A DNA stretch of 64,000 nucleotides from the NCBI RefSeq assembly GCF_001509485.1, contig NZ_LLZI01000079.1, forward strand, positions 25,222 to 89,221, in the 5' to 3' direction. This DNA is from Streptomyces sp. NRRL F-4489. Its GTDB lineage: Bacteria; Actinomycetota; Actinomycetes; Streptomycetales; Streptomycetaceae. The notes under the pieces were generated by a model that was given only the letters and a program-made list of their open reading frames with translations, searched no databases and was not told the DNA's origin. How positions within the stretch are numbered: the stretch's first letter is position 1; every line of letters starts with the position of its first letter. Both the position numbers and the translations under genes were made by a program. Below, in pieces: positions 18,265-27,703 of the stretch.

Positions 18265-20031
18265 TTACAGGTATTGGCCGGTATTCGCCACCGTGTCGAT
18301 GGAACGGCCGGTGTCGGCGCCCTGCTTTCCGGTGACCAGGGTGCGGATGTAGACGATCCGCTCGCCCTTCTTACCGGAGATCCGGGCCCAGTCGTCGGGG
18401 TTGGTGGTGTTGGGCAGGTCCTCGTTCTCCTTGAACTCGTCCACGCATGCCTGGAGGAGGTGGGAGACCCGGAGGCCCTTCTGGTTGTGCTCGAGGAAAG
18501 CCTTGATGGCCATCTTCTTCGCACGTCCGACGATGTTCTCGATCATCGCTCCGGAGTTGAAGTCCTTGAAGTAAAGGACTTCCTTGTCACCATTGGCGTA
18601 GGTGACCTCCAGGAAGCGGTTCTCCTCGGATTCCGCGTACATCTGCTCGACGACGGACTGGATCATTCCGCTGACCGCCGCCTTGCGGGAATTCCCGTGC
18701 TCGGCGAGATCGTCCGCGTGCAGCGGAAGCCTTTCCGTGAGGTACTTCGAGAAGATGTCCTTGGCGGCCTCGGCGTCCGGACGCTCGATCTTGATCTTCA
18801 CATCGAGGCGGCCGGGGCGCAGGATCGCGGGGTCGATCATGTCCTCGCGGTTGGAGGCGCCGATCACGATGACGTTCTCCAGGCCCTCGACGCCGTCGAT
18901 CTCGGAGAGCAGCTGGGGGACGATGGTGTTCTCCACGTCCGAGCTGACTCCGGAGCCGCGGGTCCGGAAGAGGGAGTCCATCTCGTCGAAGAAGACGATG
19001 ACGGGCGTGCCCTCGCTGGCCTTCTCCCGGGCCCGCTGGAAGACCAGGCGGATGTGCCGCTCGGTCTCGCCGACGTACTTGTTCAGCAGCTCGGGGCCCT
19101 TGATGTTCAGGAAGAAGCTCTTCCCGGCGGGCTGGCCGGTGACCTCGGCGACCTTCTTGGCAAGGGAGTTGGCGACCGCCTTGGCGATGAGCGTCTTGCC
19201 GCAGCCGGGCGGGCCGTAGAGCAAGACGCCCTTGGGCGGGCGGAGTTCGTGCTCCTTGAAGAGGTCGGGGTAGAGGTAGGGGAGCTCGACCGCGTCCCGG
19301 ATCTGCTCGATCTGACCGCTCAGACCGCCGATCTTGGTGTAGTCGATGTCCGGGACCTCTTCGAGGACCAGCTCCTCGACCTCGCTCTTGGGGATGACCT
19401 CGTAGACGTAGCCGGAGCGGGGCTCGAGCAGCAGGGCGTCGCCGGGGCGGATGGTGATGTCCAGCAGCGGCTCGGCGAGCCGCACCACCCGCTCCTCGTC
19501 GGTGTGCCCGATGACCAGCGCGCGCTCGCCGTCCTCCAGGACTTCCTTGAGGGTGACGATGTCGCCGGCCGACTCGAACTCCATGGCCGCGACCACGTTG
19601 AGTGCTTCGTTGAGCATCACCTCTTGGCCGCGCCGGAGGTCCTCCACCTCGACGCTGGGGCTGACGTTCACCCGGAGCTTGCGGCCCCCGGTGAAGATGT
19701 CGACGGTGCCGTCCTCGTTCGTCTGCAGGAAGACACCGAAGCCGGCCGGCGGCTGCGCGAGCCGGTCGACCTCCTCCTTGAGCGCGACGATCTGGTCGCG
19801 GGCCTCGCGGAGCGTATTGGCGAGGCGTTCGTTCTGGGCGGAAACGCCGGCCAGGTTGGTCTGCAGCTCGACGATCCGCTCTTCGAGAATCCTCGTGTGC
19901 CGCGGAGAGTCGGCGAGCTTGCGTCGCAGGACGGCGATCTCCTGCTCAAGATAGGCAACCTGACCGGCTGGATCTTCAGACCCGCGCCCCGGCCGGATGC
20001 CGCGGTTGATGTCGTCGTCGTGGGCTGCCAC
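18265..20031 (-). CDS. arc: Proteasome-associated AAA ATPase ARC (Mpa)
   Basis: ARC is the hexameric unfoldase that recognises pupylated proteins and feeds them to the 20S core. From the GTG at 20031 the protein has 588 residues. An N-terminal coiled coil binds Pup ([20 protein letters not shown] to EEVDRLA). The interdomain OB folds ([20 protein letters not shown]) follow, then an AAA module with Walker A GPPGCGKT, Walker [13 protein letters not shown] and [17 protein letters not shown]. The C-terminus GQYL is the HbYX-like motif that docks into the alpha ring. A TTG 18 bases upstream overlaps the GGAGGAGGT ribosome site and is not used as start. Confidence 0.96.
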   Translation of the reverse strand: MAAHDDDINRGIRPGRGSEDPAGQVAYLEQEIAVLRRKLADSPRHTRILEERIVELQTNLAGVSAQNERLANTLREARDQIVALKEEVDRLAQPPAGFGVFLQTNEDGTVDIFTGGRKLRVNVSPSVEVEDLRRGQEVMLNEALNVVAAMEFESAGDIVTLKEVLEDGERALVIGHTDEERVVRLAEPLLDITIRPGDALLLEPRSGYVYEVIPKSEVEELVLEEVPDIDYTKIGGLSGQIEQIRDAVELPYLYPDLFKEHELRPPKGVLLYGPPGCGKTLIAKAVANSLAKKVAEVTGQPAGKSFFLNIKGPELLNKYVGETERHIRLVFQRAREKASEGTPVIVFFDEMDSLFRTRGSGVSSDVENTIVPQLLSEIDGVEGLENVIVIGASNREDMIDPAILRPGRLDVKIKIERPDAEAAKDIFSKYLTERLPLHADDLAEHGNSRKAAVSGMIQSVVEQMYAESEENRFLEVTYANGDKEVLYFKDFNSGAMIENIVGRAKKMAIKAFLEHNQKGLRVSHLLQACVDEFKENEDLPNTTNPDDWARISGKKGERIVYIRTLVTGKQGADTGRSIDTVANTGQYL

Positions 20032-20280
20032 GGTCCTCACCTCCTCCAAGGAGCTGGACGCTTCCTGACCCTACCTGGGCCGGTGCAGGTTGAAACCCCT
20101 AGATCGAAAAGACTGTCGGGGTGTGTCCGATCTTCACCCTTGCGCACGTCCTCACCTCTGGGGAATACCCACCCAACAACATCGGAAAGCGAGCGGTTGT
20201 ATCGTCGAGTCGGTCAACACCCGTCAGGGCTGGCGCCACTTAGACAAAAACGGTTCACGTACGCAGGAACGGCAGGCGAG

Positions 20281-20574
20281 ATGACCGCGCAGGACGAAGC
20301 ACCGGAGCTGGAAGTCTGGATCGACCAGGACCTGTGCACCGGGGACGGCATCTGCGCGCAGTACGCGCCGGAGGTCTTCGAGCTGGACATCGACGGCCTG
20401 GCCTATGTGAAGAGCCCCGACGACGAGCTGCTCCAGGAGAAGGGGGCGGCAACGCCCGTCCCGCTGCCGCTCCTCGCCGACGTGCGGGACTCCGCCAAGG
20501 AGTGCCCCGGCGACTGCATCCACGTGCGCCGGATCTCCGACCGCGTGGAGGTGTACGGTCCGGACGCTCCGTGA
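20281..20574 (+). CDS. Small ferredoxin (probably 3Fe-4S)
   Basis: The 97-residue protein has Cys19 and Cys25 in DLCTGDGICAQYAPEVFELD and Cys75 and Cys79 in KECPGDCIHV. This C-x5-C...C-P spacing is that of actinobacterial single-cluster ferredoxins, which usually donate electrons to P450s or other oxidoreductases. It diverges from arc across about 250 bases and converges on a secreted protein gene. No P450 lies next to it; its partner is unknown. The same ferredoxin is commonly found beside arc in Streptomyces. Confidence 0.86.
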   Translation: MTAQDEAPELEVWIDQDLCTGDGICAQYAPEVFELDIDGLAYVKSPDDELLQEKGAATPVPLPLLADVRDSAKECPGDCIHVRRISDRVEVYGPDAP

Positions 20575-20664
20575 CCGCGGCGGCCGTCCGCCGTGGACGC
20601 GGCGCGGACGGTGCGTAGCCGCGGCGTAGCGGAACGGCCGGACGCGCGCACCGCGGGCGACGGG

Positions 20665-21258
20665 TCAGGCACCCTCGGTTGCCGTAGAGGCGGGGAGTTC
20701 GCTCTGGACGAACTTCCCGCCGCGCCATTGCCACTTGAGGGTCGTGTGGACGTCCGGGAGGTAGCGCGGTACGTCCGGTGACGAGTAGCCCTGGACGGTC
20801 GCGGAGACGGTCCGGCCGTCGAGGGCCAGCTCCTGGACGGAGAGCCGCCGGTCCGGTGCGAGGAGCGTCGCCACGATGCGCGGCGCGGCCTTGGGGTCGG
20901 TCGGCTGGGCGAGGACGTAGACGGCGCTGGGCGGGGAGCCGGCCTCGGTGTGGCAGCGGACCTCGGCGACGGTCTGGGTGCCGCCGGCGCCGTCGAGGTC
21001 GCCGGAGACCGTGCGGACGACGTCCAGGCGGTTGGGGCCGCAGTCGACCGGGAAGCGGACCCGGGCCGGGTCGGGCGGCGGGGCGGCGGGCGCCGACCCG
21101 CCGGCGCCGGTGCCGGCGGCCGCAGCGGTGGCGGTGGCGCCGGCCGGCTGGAAGAAGGACGAGAGGGCGATCACCGCGGAGACGGCGGTGGCGGTGGCGA
21201 GCCAGTGCATGGGGTGGGGCCGGGTGTGCAACAGGTCCTCGCCTGCCAAGGGCTGCAC
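20665..21258 (-). CDS. Secreted or membrane-anchored hypothetical protein
   Basis: The 197-residue product has a hydrophobic N-terminal segment (MHWLATATAVSAVIALSSFF) after about 16 residues. An Ala/Gly/Pro linker follows, then a compact domain with two cysteines (FPVDCGPNRLDVV and EVRCHTEAG). The GTG start at 21258 has GGAG at about ten bases; an ATG at 21210 would start directly at the signal sequence but lacks a ribosome site. I do not recognise the family. It sits between the ferredoxin and trmI, 205 bases from trmI. Confidence 0.65.
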   Translation of the reverse strand: MQPLAGEDLLHTRPHPMHWLATATAVSAVIALSSFFQPAGATATAAAAGTGAGGSAPAAPPPDPARVRFPVDCGPNRLDVVRTVSGDLDGAGGTQTVAEVRCHTEAGSPPSAVYVLAQPTDPKAAPRIVATLLAPDRRLSVQELALDGRTVSATVQGYSSPDVPRYLPDVHTTLKWQWRGGKFVQSELPASTATEGA

Positions 21259-21463
21259 GTGGGGTAACTCCTGTGAGGTGCTGTGGCGGTGGGAGTGACC
21301 GGCATCGTTCCACAGGAGAGGGCGGCAAGGAACCTGCGGGGCGCTTCTTCGCGGAGATTTCCGCGCCGGTCCGCAAGGGGGAACGAAGCGGCGCCGCCGG
21401 CGGTTCCCGCTGCGGGGAACTCGTCGGCGGCGCCGGTCCGTTCGCTGGCCTGCCGGGGCGGGG

Positions 21464-22414
21464 TCAGCCGCGCTCGGGCTCGCCCTCGGCGCGGTCGGCC
21501 GCGGAGGAGCCGGAGGCGGCCTTCTCGCGGCCTCCGCCGGGCCCGGTGTAGTCCTCGCCGTAGGCGCCCTTGGCGGGGCGGCGGCGGCGCAGCGGGGGCT
21601 CCACGCCGTCGGCGAGCCGGCGGGCGGTGAGCAGGAAGCCGGTGTGGCCGATCATGCGGTGGTCGGGGCGGACGGCGAGGCCCTCGACGTGCCAGGTGCG
21701 GACCATGGTCTCCCAGGCCGACGGCTCGTTGAAGGTGCCGTGCTCGCGGATCGCCTCGACGGTGCGGGCCAGCTGGGTGGTGGTGGCCACGTAGGCGCAG
21801 AGGATGCCGCCGGGCACCAGGGCCTTGGCGACGGCCTCCAGGCACTCCCAGGGGGCGAGCATGTCCAGGATGACCCGGTCGACGTCGGTGTCGGAGAGGT
21901 TGTCCTGGAGGTCGCCCACGGTGAGCGTCCAGGCGGGGTGGGGGCCGCCGAAGTAGCGCTCGACGTTCTGGGTGGCGATCTCGGCGAAGTCGGCGCGGCG
22001 CTCGTAGGAGTGCAGCATGCCGTCGTCGCCGATGGCGCGCAGCAGGAAGCTGCTGAGCGAGCCGGAGCCCACCCCCGCCTCGACCACGCGGGCGCCGGGG
22101 AAGATGTCGGCCATCGCCAGGATCTGACCCGCGTCCTTCGGGTAGACCACGGCGGCACCGCGGGGCATGGACAGGACGTAGTCGGGGAGCAGGGGACGCA
22201 GCGCGAGGTAAGCGACGTTTCCGGTGGTACGGACAACACTGCCCTCGGGCGCGCCGATCAGCTCGTCGTGGGGGAAGGCTCCCTTGTGGGTGTGGAAGCT
22301 CTTGCCCTCTTCGAGCGTGAAGGTGTAGTGGCGTCCCTTGGGGTCGGTGAGCTGGACCTGGTCCCCGACCTTGAAGGGCCCGCGACGGCGGGCGGCACCG
22401 GTCGGTTCGGACAT
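21464..22414 (-). CDS. trmI: tRNA (adenine-58-N1)-methyltransferase TrmI
   Basis: TrmI methylates A58 in the T-loop of tRNAs using S-adenosylmethionine, working as a tetramer. The 316-residue product has the N-terminal beta domain (GPFKVGDQVQLTDPKGRHYT). The Rossmann core carries the cofactor loop VVEAGVGSGSLSSFLLRA, and VDRVILDMLAPWECLEAVAK lies at the active site. The last 60 residues are charged and low-complexity. It is located in the same order relative to the proteasome genes as its M. tuberculosis homologue. It lies 56 bases from the M50 protease gene, on the same strand. Confidence 0.93.
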   Translation of the reverse strand: MSEPTGAARRRGPFKVGDQVQLTDPKGRHYTFTLEEGKSFHTHKGAFPHDELIGAPEGSVVRTTGNVAYLALRPLLPDYVLSMPRGAAVVYPKDAGQILAMADIFPGARVVEAGVGSGSLSSFLLRAIGDDGMLHSYERRADFAEIATQNVERYFGGPHPAWTLTVGDLQDNLSDTDVDRVILDMLAPWECLEAVAKALVPGGILCAYVATTTQLARTVEAIREHGTFNEPSAWETMVRTWHVEGLAVRPDHRMIGHTGFLLTARRLADGVEPPLRRRRPAKGAYGEDYTGPGGGREKAASGSSAADRAEGEPERG

Positions 22415-22469
22415 GTGACCAGCCTACCGGCCGTTCCGCGTCTCCCGTACCACGGGCACCGGCGGCGGG

Positions 22470-23840
22470 TCAGGACGTACGGGCCATGGCGGCGACGAAG
22501 GCGCGTTCGACGTCGGCGGTGGACAGCACGCCGTAGATCTCGCCGGTGGGCTCGACGACGAGGTATTCGGTGGCGGGGGTGGCCCGGAGGTATTCCAGGA
22601 GGTCCTCGCCGGCCAGTTCGGCGGCGACCCGCATACCGTCCTTGAGGTCCTGGGCGAGGGTGCCCGCCGCGACCCAGGGGCGGCGGTGCTCGGGGATGCC
22701 CACGATGGCGGCCTCGCGGACCAGGGCGGTGGGGAAGCCCTGGCGGTCGACGACGACCAGGGCACGGGCGCCGGCGTCGTTGGCGCGGCGCAGCGCCTCG
22801 GAGAGCGGGGTGTCGTGCTCCACCGGGATGGCGCGGCGGGTGAGCGTACGGGCGGTCAGGCCGGGGAGGCGTTCGCGCAGCCGGGCCATGCGGAGGCTGT
22901 TGCCGGCGCCGGTCCAGATGATGGCGGCGAGGATCGCGGCGAGCAGGGCGTCGGTGAGCGAGTCGGCGCCGCCGATCTCCTCGGGGGCGCGGCCCAGGGC
23001 GCCGGTGTGGGTGAGCAGCGGCAGGCCGATCAGGACGGTGACGGCGAGCGCGCGGCCGACCCAGGCGGCGGCGACGGTGCCGGTCATCGGCTTGCCGGTG
23101 AGCTTCCAGACCACGGCGCGCAGCATCCGGCCGCCGTCCAGGGGGAGGCCGGGGAGGAGGTTGAAGACCGCGACGATGAGGTTGGAGATCATCAGGCCGG
23201 CGAGCAGGACGCCGGGGACGGTGCCGGGCTCGACCAGGCGCATGCCCACGTAGAAGACGCCGGCCAGCACCAGGGAGAGCAGGGGGCCGACGAAGGCGAG
23301 GACGAATTCCCGGCCCGGGCTCTCGGTCTCCTTCTCTATTTCCGAGACGCCGCCGAAGAACTGGAGCTGGATGCGGCGGACCGGGAGCTTGAAGCGGAGC
23401 GCGGCGACGGTGTGGGCCAGCTCGTGGATGAGCACCGAGGCGTAGAAGGCGACGGCGAAGAAGAGGGAGACGAGGTAGCGGGCGGCGCCCAGCTCGGGCA
23501 GCACGCGCTCCAGCTGGCCGCCGAAGACCCAGGTGATCAGGGCGGCGACGAGGAACCAGCTGGGGGCGACGTAGACGGGGACGCCGAAGGGGCGGCCCAT
23601 GAGGATGCCGCCGCCGGGGGCCTTGGGGGCGGCGGGCTTGGGGGCGGGCGTCTGGGGGCCGGTGCCCTGGGGGCCGGGGGTCTCGGGGGCCGTGCCGTCC
23701 GGGCCGGGGTCCTGCGTGTCCGGGGTGACCTGGGTGCCCTGGGACGGCGCCCGGTGGCCGTCGGGTGTGCGCTCGGGCGGCTGGGGCGGCCGGTCGGGCC
23801 CGGACTCCTGGGGGTCCTGCGGCTTCCCGCTCTCGTCCAC
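22470..23840 (-). CDS. Site-2 type intramembrane metalloprotease (M50) with CBS domains
   Basis: The 456-residue protein has the zinc motif HELAH (residues 139-143) inside a membrane helix. The third ligand is Asp235 in LPGLPLDGGRML, within several hydrophobic segments. Residues 310-450 form a tandem CBS pair (VEHDTPLSEALRRANDAGAR, then PTGEIYGVLSTADVERAFV) that may sense adenine nucleotides. The first 75 residues are Pro/Gln/Gly-rich and probably disordered. The architecture resembles mycobacterial Rip-type and bacterial SpoIVFB-like proteases. The GTG start lies 216 bases from the divergent RecB gene. The substrate is unknown. Confidence 0.9.
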   Translation of the reverse strand: MDESGKPQDPQESGPDRPPQPPERTPDGHRAPSQGTQVTPDTQDPGPDGTAPETPGPQGTGPQTPAPKPAAPKAPGGGILMGRPFGVPVYVAPSWFLVAALITWVFGGQLERVLPELGAARYLVSLFFAVAFYASVLIHELAHTVAALRFKLPVRRIQLQFFGGVSEIEKETESPGREFVLAFVGPLLSLVLAGVFYVGMRLVEPGTVPGVLLAGLMISNLIVAVFNLLPGLPLDGGRMLRAVVWKLTGKPMTGTVAAAWVGRALAVTVLIGLPLLTHTGALGRAPEEIGGADSLTDALLAAILAAIIWTGAGNSLRMARLRERLPGLTARTLTRRAIPVEHDTPLSEALRRANDAGARALVVVDRQGFPTALVREAAIVGIPEHRRPWVAAGTLAQDLKDGMRVAAELAGEDLLEYLRATPATEYLVVEPTGEIYGVLSTADVERAFVAAMARTS

Positions 23841-24056
23841 GGCGTCCCCTCGTCGAATACGGCTTCAGCACCTGCTCTGCCTGACACGCGCTGGCTGACA
23901 ACTCGATCATGCAGGGCAAAGGTGCCCGACGTCGATGGTATGCGGAGGTTCCCACCGTGATCCGCCGCGGGGCGGGCCGGGGCGCGGGGCGGCCGCGGGC
24001 GGTGCCGTTCGTGCGCCGTCGGCGATTGTCAGTGGCGGGCCGTAGGGTTTGGTCGC

Positions 24057-25028
24057 ATGGGACGGAGCACGGAGACGAGCGGGGCGGACACGCCGGGTGC
24101 GGTGGCGGCCGCGGGCGCGGCGGCGGGGACGGCCGAGGCCGCGGTGATCGACGCCGCGGTGGTCGGGGCCGGAGCGGCGGCGGTGCCGGCGCAGGGCGGG
24201 CCGCGGCCGCCGGAGGCGCTGTCGCCGTCGCGGGCGAGCGACTTCATGCAGTGCCCGCTGCTCTACCGCTTCCGTGTGATCGACAAGCTGCCGGAGAAGC
24301 CGAGCCCGGCGGCGACCCGGGGCACGGTGGTGCACGCGGTGCTGGAGCGGCTCTTCGACGCCCCCGCGGCGGAGCGGACGGCCGGCGGGGCCCGGGCGCT
24401 GGTGCCGGTGGAGTGGGAGAAGCTGCTCGCCCGCCGCCCCGAGCTGGCCGCGCTGTTCGAGGACGATCCGGACGGCGCGCGGCTGGGGCAGTGGCTGGCG
24501 GAGGCCGAGGCGCTGGTGGAGCGCTGGTTCACGCTGGAGGATCCGACGCGGCTGGAGCCCGCCGACCGCGAGCTGTATGTGGAGACGGTGCTGGATTCCG
24601 GGCTGCGGTTGCGCGGCTTCATCGACCGGGTCGACGTGGCCCCCACCGGCGAGGTCCGGCTGGTCGACTACAAGACCGGCAAGGCGCCGCGGCCGCAGTT
24701 CGCCGAGGGCGCGCTGTTCCAGATGAAGTTCTACGCGCTGGTGGTCTGGCGGCTGCGGGGCGTGGTGCCGCGCCGGCTCCAGCTGGTGTATCTGGGCAGC
24801 GGCGAGGTCGTGACGTACGACCCGGACGAGCGCGATCTGCGCGGTGTCGAGCGGAAGTTGCTGGCGCTGTGGGAGGCGATCCGGGAGGCGACCGAGACCG
24901 GTGACTGGCGGCCGCGCCCGACGAAGCTGTGCGGCTGGTGCGACCACCAGGCCCACTGCCCGGAATTCGGCGGCACTCCCCCGGTGTACCCGCTGCCGGT
25001 GCGGGCGGCGGCGGAGGCGGCGGGCTGA
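24057..25028 (+). CDS. RecB-family PD-(D/E)xK nuclease
   Basis: The 323-residue protein has an Ala-rich leader of about 50 residues. Then come SPSRASDFMQCPLLYRFRVI and RGTVVHAVLERLF, the nuclease core GEVRLVDYKTGKAPR (D and K of the PD-(D/E)xK site), and QMKFYALVVWRLRG. A C-terminal cysteine cluster (LCGWCDHQAHCPEF) together with Cys of MQCPL suggests an AddB/Cas4-like iron-sulfur cluster. It is the homologue of the RecB-like exonuclease next to trmI in other actinobacteria. Its 3' end is partly repeated downstream at 25069-25118. Confidence 0.9.
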   Translation: MGRSTETSGADTPGAVAAAGAAAGTAEAAVIDAAVVGAGAAAVPAQGGPRPPEALSPSRASDFMQCPLLYRFRVIDKLPEKPSPAATRGTVVHAVLERLFDAPAAERTAGGARALVPVEWEKLLARRPELAALFEDDPDGARLGQWLAEAEALVERWFTLEDPTRLEPADRELYVETVLDSGLRLRGFIDRVDVAPTGEVRLVDYKTGKAPRPQFAEGALFQMKFYALVVWRLRGVVPRRLQLVYLGSGEVVTYDPDERDLRGVERKLLALWEAIREATETGDWRPRPTKLCGWCDHQAHCPEFGGTPPVYPLPVRAAAEAAG

Positions 25029-25118
25029 CCCGGCCGGGGGTCCGGGGGTTGTCCCCCGGGAGACACAGCCCGCTGCCGGTGCGGGCGGCGGCGGAGGCGG
25101 AGGGCTGAGCCGGCCGGG
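24989..25118. repeat. Imperfect direct duplication of the 3' end of the RecB-type gene
   Basis: Bases 24989-25038, covering the last codons, TGA stop and trailer, recur at 25069-25118 with about two differences, at an 80-base interval. A perfect hairpin lies between the copies. The second copy includes the duplicated stop region (GGCTGA) but no start. Confidence 0.85.
25042..25059 (+). terminator. Hairpin after the RecB-type gene
   Basis: CCGGGGG at 25042-25048 pairs perfectly with CCCCCGG at 25053-25059 around a TTGT loop, 14 bases after the stop codon. Confidence 0.6.
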
Positions 25119-25232
25119 TAAGGCGCGCGCCCCGCGCGTGCGCCCGGCGTCCGGCCCGGGCGCGTCCCGAGGCGGTGGCGCAGGGCAGAATGGAGCGGAT
25201 CGAGTAGATCACGCCCCGTCGAAGGAGTGCTT

Positions 25233-25904
25233 GTGGCCATCCGCGTCCTGCTGGTCGACGACCAGCCCCTGCTGCGTACGGGCTTCCGGATGATCCTGGA
25301 GGCCGAGCAGGACCTGGCGGTCGTCGGGGAGGCGGGCGACGGTCTCCAGGCGCTGGAGCAGGTCCGGGCGCTGCAGCCGGACGTGGTGCTGATGGACATC
25401 CGGATGCCGCGGATGGACGGGGTCGAGGCGACCCGCCAGATCACCGGCCCGGCGAAGGACGGCCCGGCGAAGGTGCTGGTCCTGACCACCTTCGACCTGG
25501 ACGAGTACGTGGTCGAGGCGCTGCGGGCCGGGGCCAGCGGCTTTCTGCTCAAGGACGCCCCGGCGCATGAGCTGGTGCAGGCGATCCGGGTGGTGGCGGC
25601 CGGTGAGGCGATGCTCGCGCCGAGCATCACCCGGCGGCTGCTGGACAAGTACGCCGGGCATCTGCCGTCGGGCGAGGAGCCGGTGCCGGACACCCTCCAC
25701 ACGCTCACCGAGCGGGAGGTGGAGGTCCTGAAGCTGGTGGCCCGCGGGCTGTCGAACGCGGAGATCGCCGCCGACCTCTTCGTCAGCGAGACCACGGTCA
25801 AGACCCACGTCGGACACGTCCTGACGAAGCTGGGGCTGCGGGACCGCGTCCAGGCGGCGGTCTACGCGTACGAGAGCGGGCTGGTCCGGCCCGGCGCGCA
25901 GTAG
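25233..25904 (+). CDS. NarL/FixJ-type response regulator (orphan here)
   Basis: The 223-residue protein has a receiver domain with Asp9, Asp10 and phospho-acceptor Asp55 (VVLMDIRMPRMDGVEATR) and the conserved Lys in FLLKDAPAHELV. A LuxR-type HTH follows at about 155-210 (LTEREVEVLKLVARGLSNAE, then TVKTHVGHVLTKLGLRDRVQ). The GTG at 25233 has GAAGGAG at five bases; another GTG six bases upstream overlaps that ribosome site. No histidine kinase gene lies beside it, which is unusual because such regulators normally sit next to their kinase. It converges on a solute-binding protein gene. Confidence 0.92.
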   Translation: MAIRVLLVDDQPLLRTGFRMILEAEQDLAVVGEAGDGLQALEQVRALQPDVVLMDIRMPRMDGVEATRQITGPAKDGPAKVLVLTTFDLDEYVVEALRAGASGFLLKDAPAHELVQAIRVVAAGEAMLAPSITRRLLDKYAGHLPSGEEPVPDTLHTLTEREVEVLKLVARGLSNAEIAADLFVSETTVKTHVGHVLTKLGLRDRVQAAVYAYESGLVRPGAQ

Positions 25905-25945
25905 GGACGTACGCCCAGGAGCGGAACGCACCGCGCGTACGGCGG

Positions 25946-25980
25946 CGGGGCCGGCCCGGGAATCCCCCGGCCCGGCCCCG
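25946..25980. terminator. Imperfect GC-rich hairpin between convergent genes
   Basis: CGGGGCCGG at 25946-25954 pairs with CCGGCCCCG at 25972-25980, with further partial pairing inside. It lies between the response regulator and the solute-binding protein gene, which converge. Confidence 0.5.
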
Positions 25981-26021
25981 CGCCCGTACCTGCCCTGCCC
26001 TGCCGCCCGTCAGGCGTCGGC

Positions 26022-27617
26022 TCAGGCGTCCGCGGACTTGCTGATCTCCCAGAAGCGGAAGACCGTCGAGGAGTCCAGCGTCCACTCCAGCCCGGAGACG
26101 CCCTGGCGGGCCACCGCGTACTGCTTGCCCTGCCAGATCGGGATGACCGGGACGTCCTTGGCGACGATGTCCTGGAGCTGGCGGAAGGCGTCCTTGGTGG
26201 CGCCGCGGTTGGGCTGGTCGGCGGTCTCCGGCAGCAGCCGGCCGGTGATCTCCGGCGAGCTGTAGTGGTTGGCCAGCACGCTGTCCTTGCCGAAGAAGGG
26301 CTGGGTGAAGTTGTCCGGGTCCGGGTAGTCCGGGATCCAGCCCTTGACGTAGACGCCGAACTTGCCCGAAGCCACGCCCTGCTCGTACTCCTTCGTCGGC
26401 ACGCTGCGCACGGTGGCGTTGAACAGGCCGCTGGTGTTGAGCTGTTGGGCGATCTCGCGGACGGCGGCGACGGTGCCGGGGCCGAAGCGGTCCGGGGTGG
26501 CCCACAGGGTCAGCGGGACCTTGCCCTGGACGCCGGCCTCGCGCAGCGCGGCGGCGGCCTTGGCGGGCTGCGGATGGTCCCCGTAGGTGGTGAAGAAGGC
26601 GGTGTTGTGGCCGGTGATGCCGGCCGGGACGACCGAGTAGAGCGGTTCGGCGGTGCGCTGGTAGACGTCCCGGACGAGGCCGGAGCGGTCCAGGAGGTAG
26701 GCGATGGCCTTGCGGACGCCGAGCTTGCCGGCGACCGGGTCGTCGAGGTTGAAGACCAGGTGCATGACCTCGGCGCTGCCGCCCTCGACGACCTGGGTGC
26801 CGTGCTGCTGGTTCAGCGACGCCGTGTCGAGCGCGGCGATGTCCTTCATGGCCAGACCGCGGTAGGCGACGTCCACCCCGCCGCTCTCGACGGCCTTGCG
26901 CAGCGGTGCCGGGCCGGCGAAGAACTTCAGGGTCATCCCGGAGTTCTGCACCTTGGCGGGGCCCTTGTACGAGCCGTTGACGGAGAAGACGGCCTGGTCG
27001 GGGCCGTAGGAGTCGAGGGTGTAGACGCCGGAGCCGACCGCCTTGCCGTCGGTGCGCAGCCGGTCGGCGGGGTAGGCGGCGTGGTCCACGATGGAGCCGG
27101 CGCCGGAGGCGATCTTCATGGGGAAGGTGGCGTCCGGGGACTTCAGGTGGAAGACCACCGTCCGGGCGTCCGGGGCCTCGACGCGGTCCAGGGCGGCGAA
27201 CATCACCGCCGGGCCGTTCTTGTCCTTGATGCGCTTGATGCGGTCGAAGGAGAACTTGACGTCCTGCGAGGTGAGCTTGTCGCCGTTGCTGAAGGTCAGG
27301 CCGTCCTTGAGGGTGCAGCGGTAGACCTCGCTGTCGCCGCCGCTGAAGCCGCAGCTCTCGGCGGCTTCCGGTTCGGGCGTGGTGCCGCCCTTGGGGAAGC
27401 TGAGCAGTGACTGGAAGACGTTGTTGAACAGCAGCCAGGAGCCGGGGTCGTAGCCGGAGGCCGGATCGGTGGCCACGACCTTGTCGGTCGTGCCCATCAC
27501 GACGGGCTCGCCGTGGCCGGACGACGCAGAGGTGTCCGTACCGCACCCGGCGACCGCGAGCAGGGCCGTCGCCAGCCCCGCTCGGATCGGGGCGGCGAGC
27601 CACTGGTCACGCTTCAC
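26022..27617 (-). CDS. Peptide-type (SBP_bac_5) solute-binding lipoprotein, copy 1
   Basis: The 531-residue protein starts at a GTG (MKRDQWLAAPIRAGLATAL) with GAGGA upstream. It has a lipobox ending VAGC at about residue 25. Family motifs include TLKDGLTFSNGDKLTSQDVK and the region HLVFNLDDPVAGKLGVRKAI, and the family end is intact (VIPIWQGKQYAVARQGVSGL). Such proteins collect oligopeptides or other substrates for an ABC importer, bound to the outer membrane face by lipid. The neighbouring gene is a close paralogue. There is no permease or ATPase gene on either side, so it must work with a transporter encoded elsewhere or act in sensing. Confidence 0.92.
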   Translation of the reverse strand: MKRDQWLAAPIRAGLATALLAVAGCGTDTSASSGHGEPVVMGTTDKVVATDPASGYDPGSWLLFNNVFQSLLSFPKGGTTPEPEAAESCGFSGGDSEVYRCTLKDGLTFSNGDKLTSQDVKFSFDRIKRIKDKNGPAVMFAALDRVEAPDARTVVFHLKSPDATFPMKIASGAGSIVDHAAYPADRLRTDGKAVGSGVYTLDSYGPDQAVFSVNGSYKGPAKVQNSGMTLKFFAGPAPLRKAVESGGVDVAYRGLAMKDIAALDTASLNQQHGTQVVEGGSAEVMHLVFNLDDPVAGKLGVRKAIAYLLDRSGLVRDVYQRTAEPLYSVVPAGITGHNTAFFTTYGDHPQPAKAAAALREAGVQGKVPLTLWATPDRFGPGTVAAVREIAQQLNTSGLFNATVRSVPTKEYEQGVASGKFGVYVKGWIPDYPDPDNFTQPFFGKDSVLANHYSSPEITGRLLPETADQPNRGATKDAFRQLQDIVAKDVPVIPIWQGKQYAVARQGVSGLEWTLDSSTVFRFWEISKSADA

Positions 27618-27703
27618 TCGGTGGTTCCTCACGTTCTGGTGGTGCCGGTAGGGCCGCGGCGGGGCGCCGCGGCGGTGGGAGGTGCGGGGCGGGCGCCGGG
27701 CAG

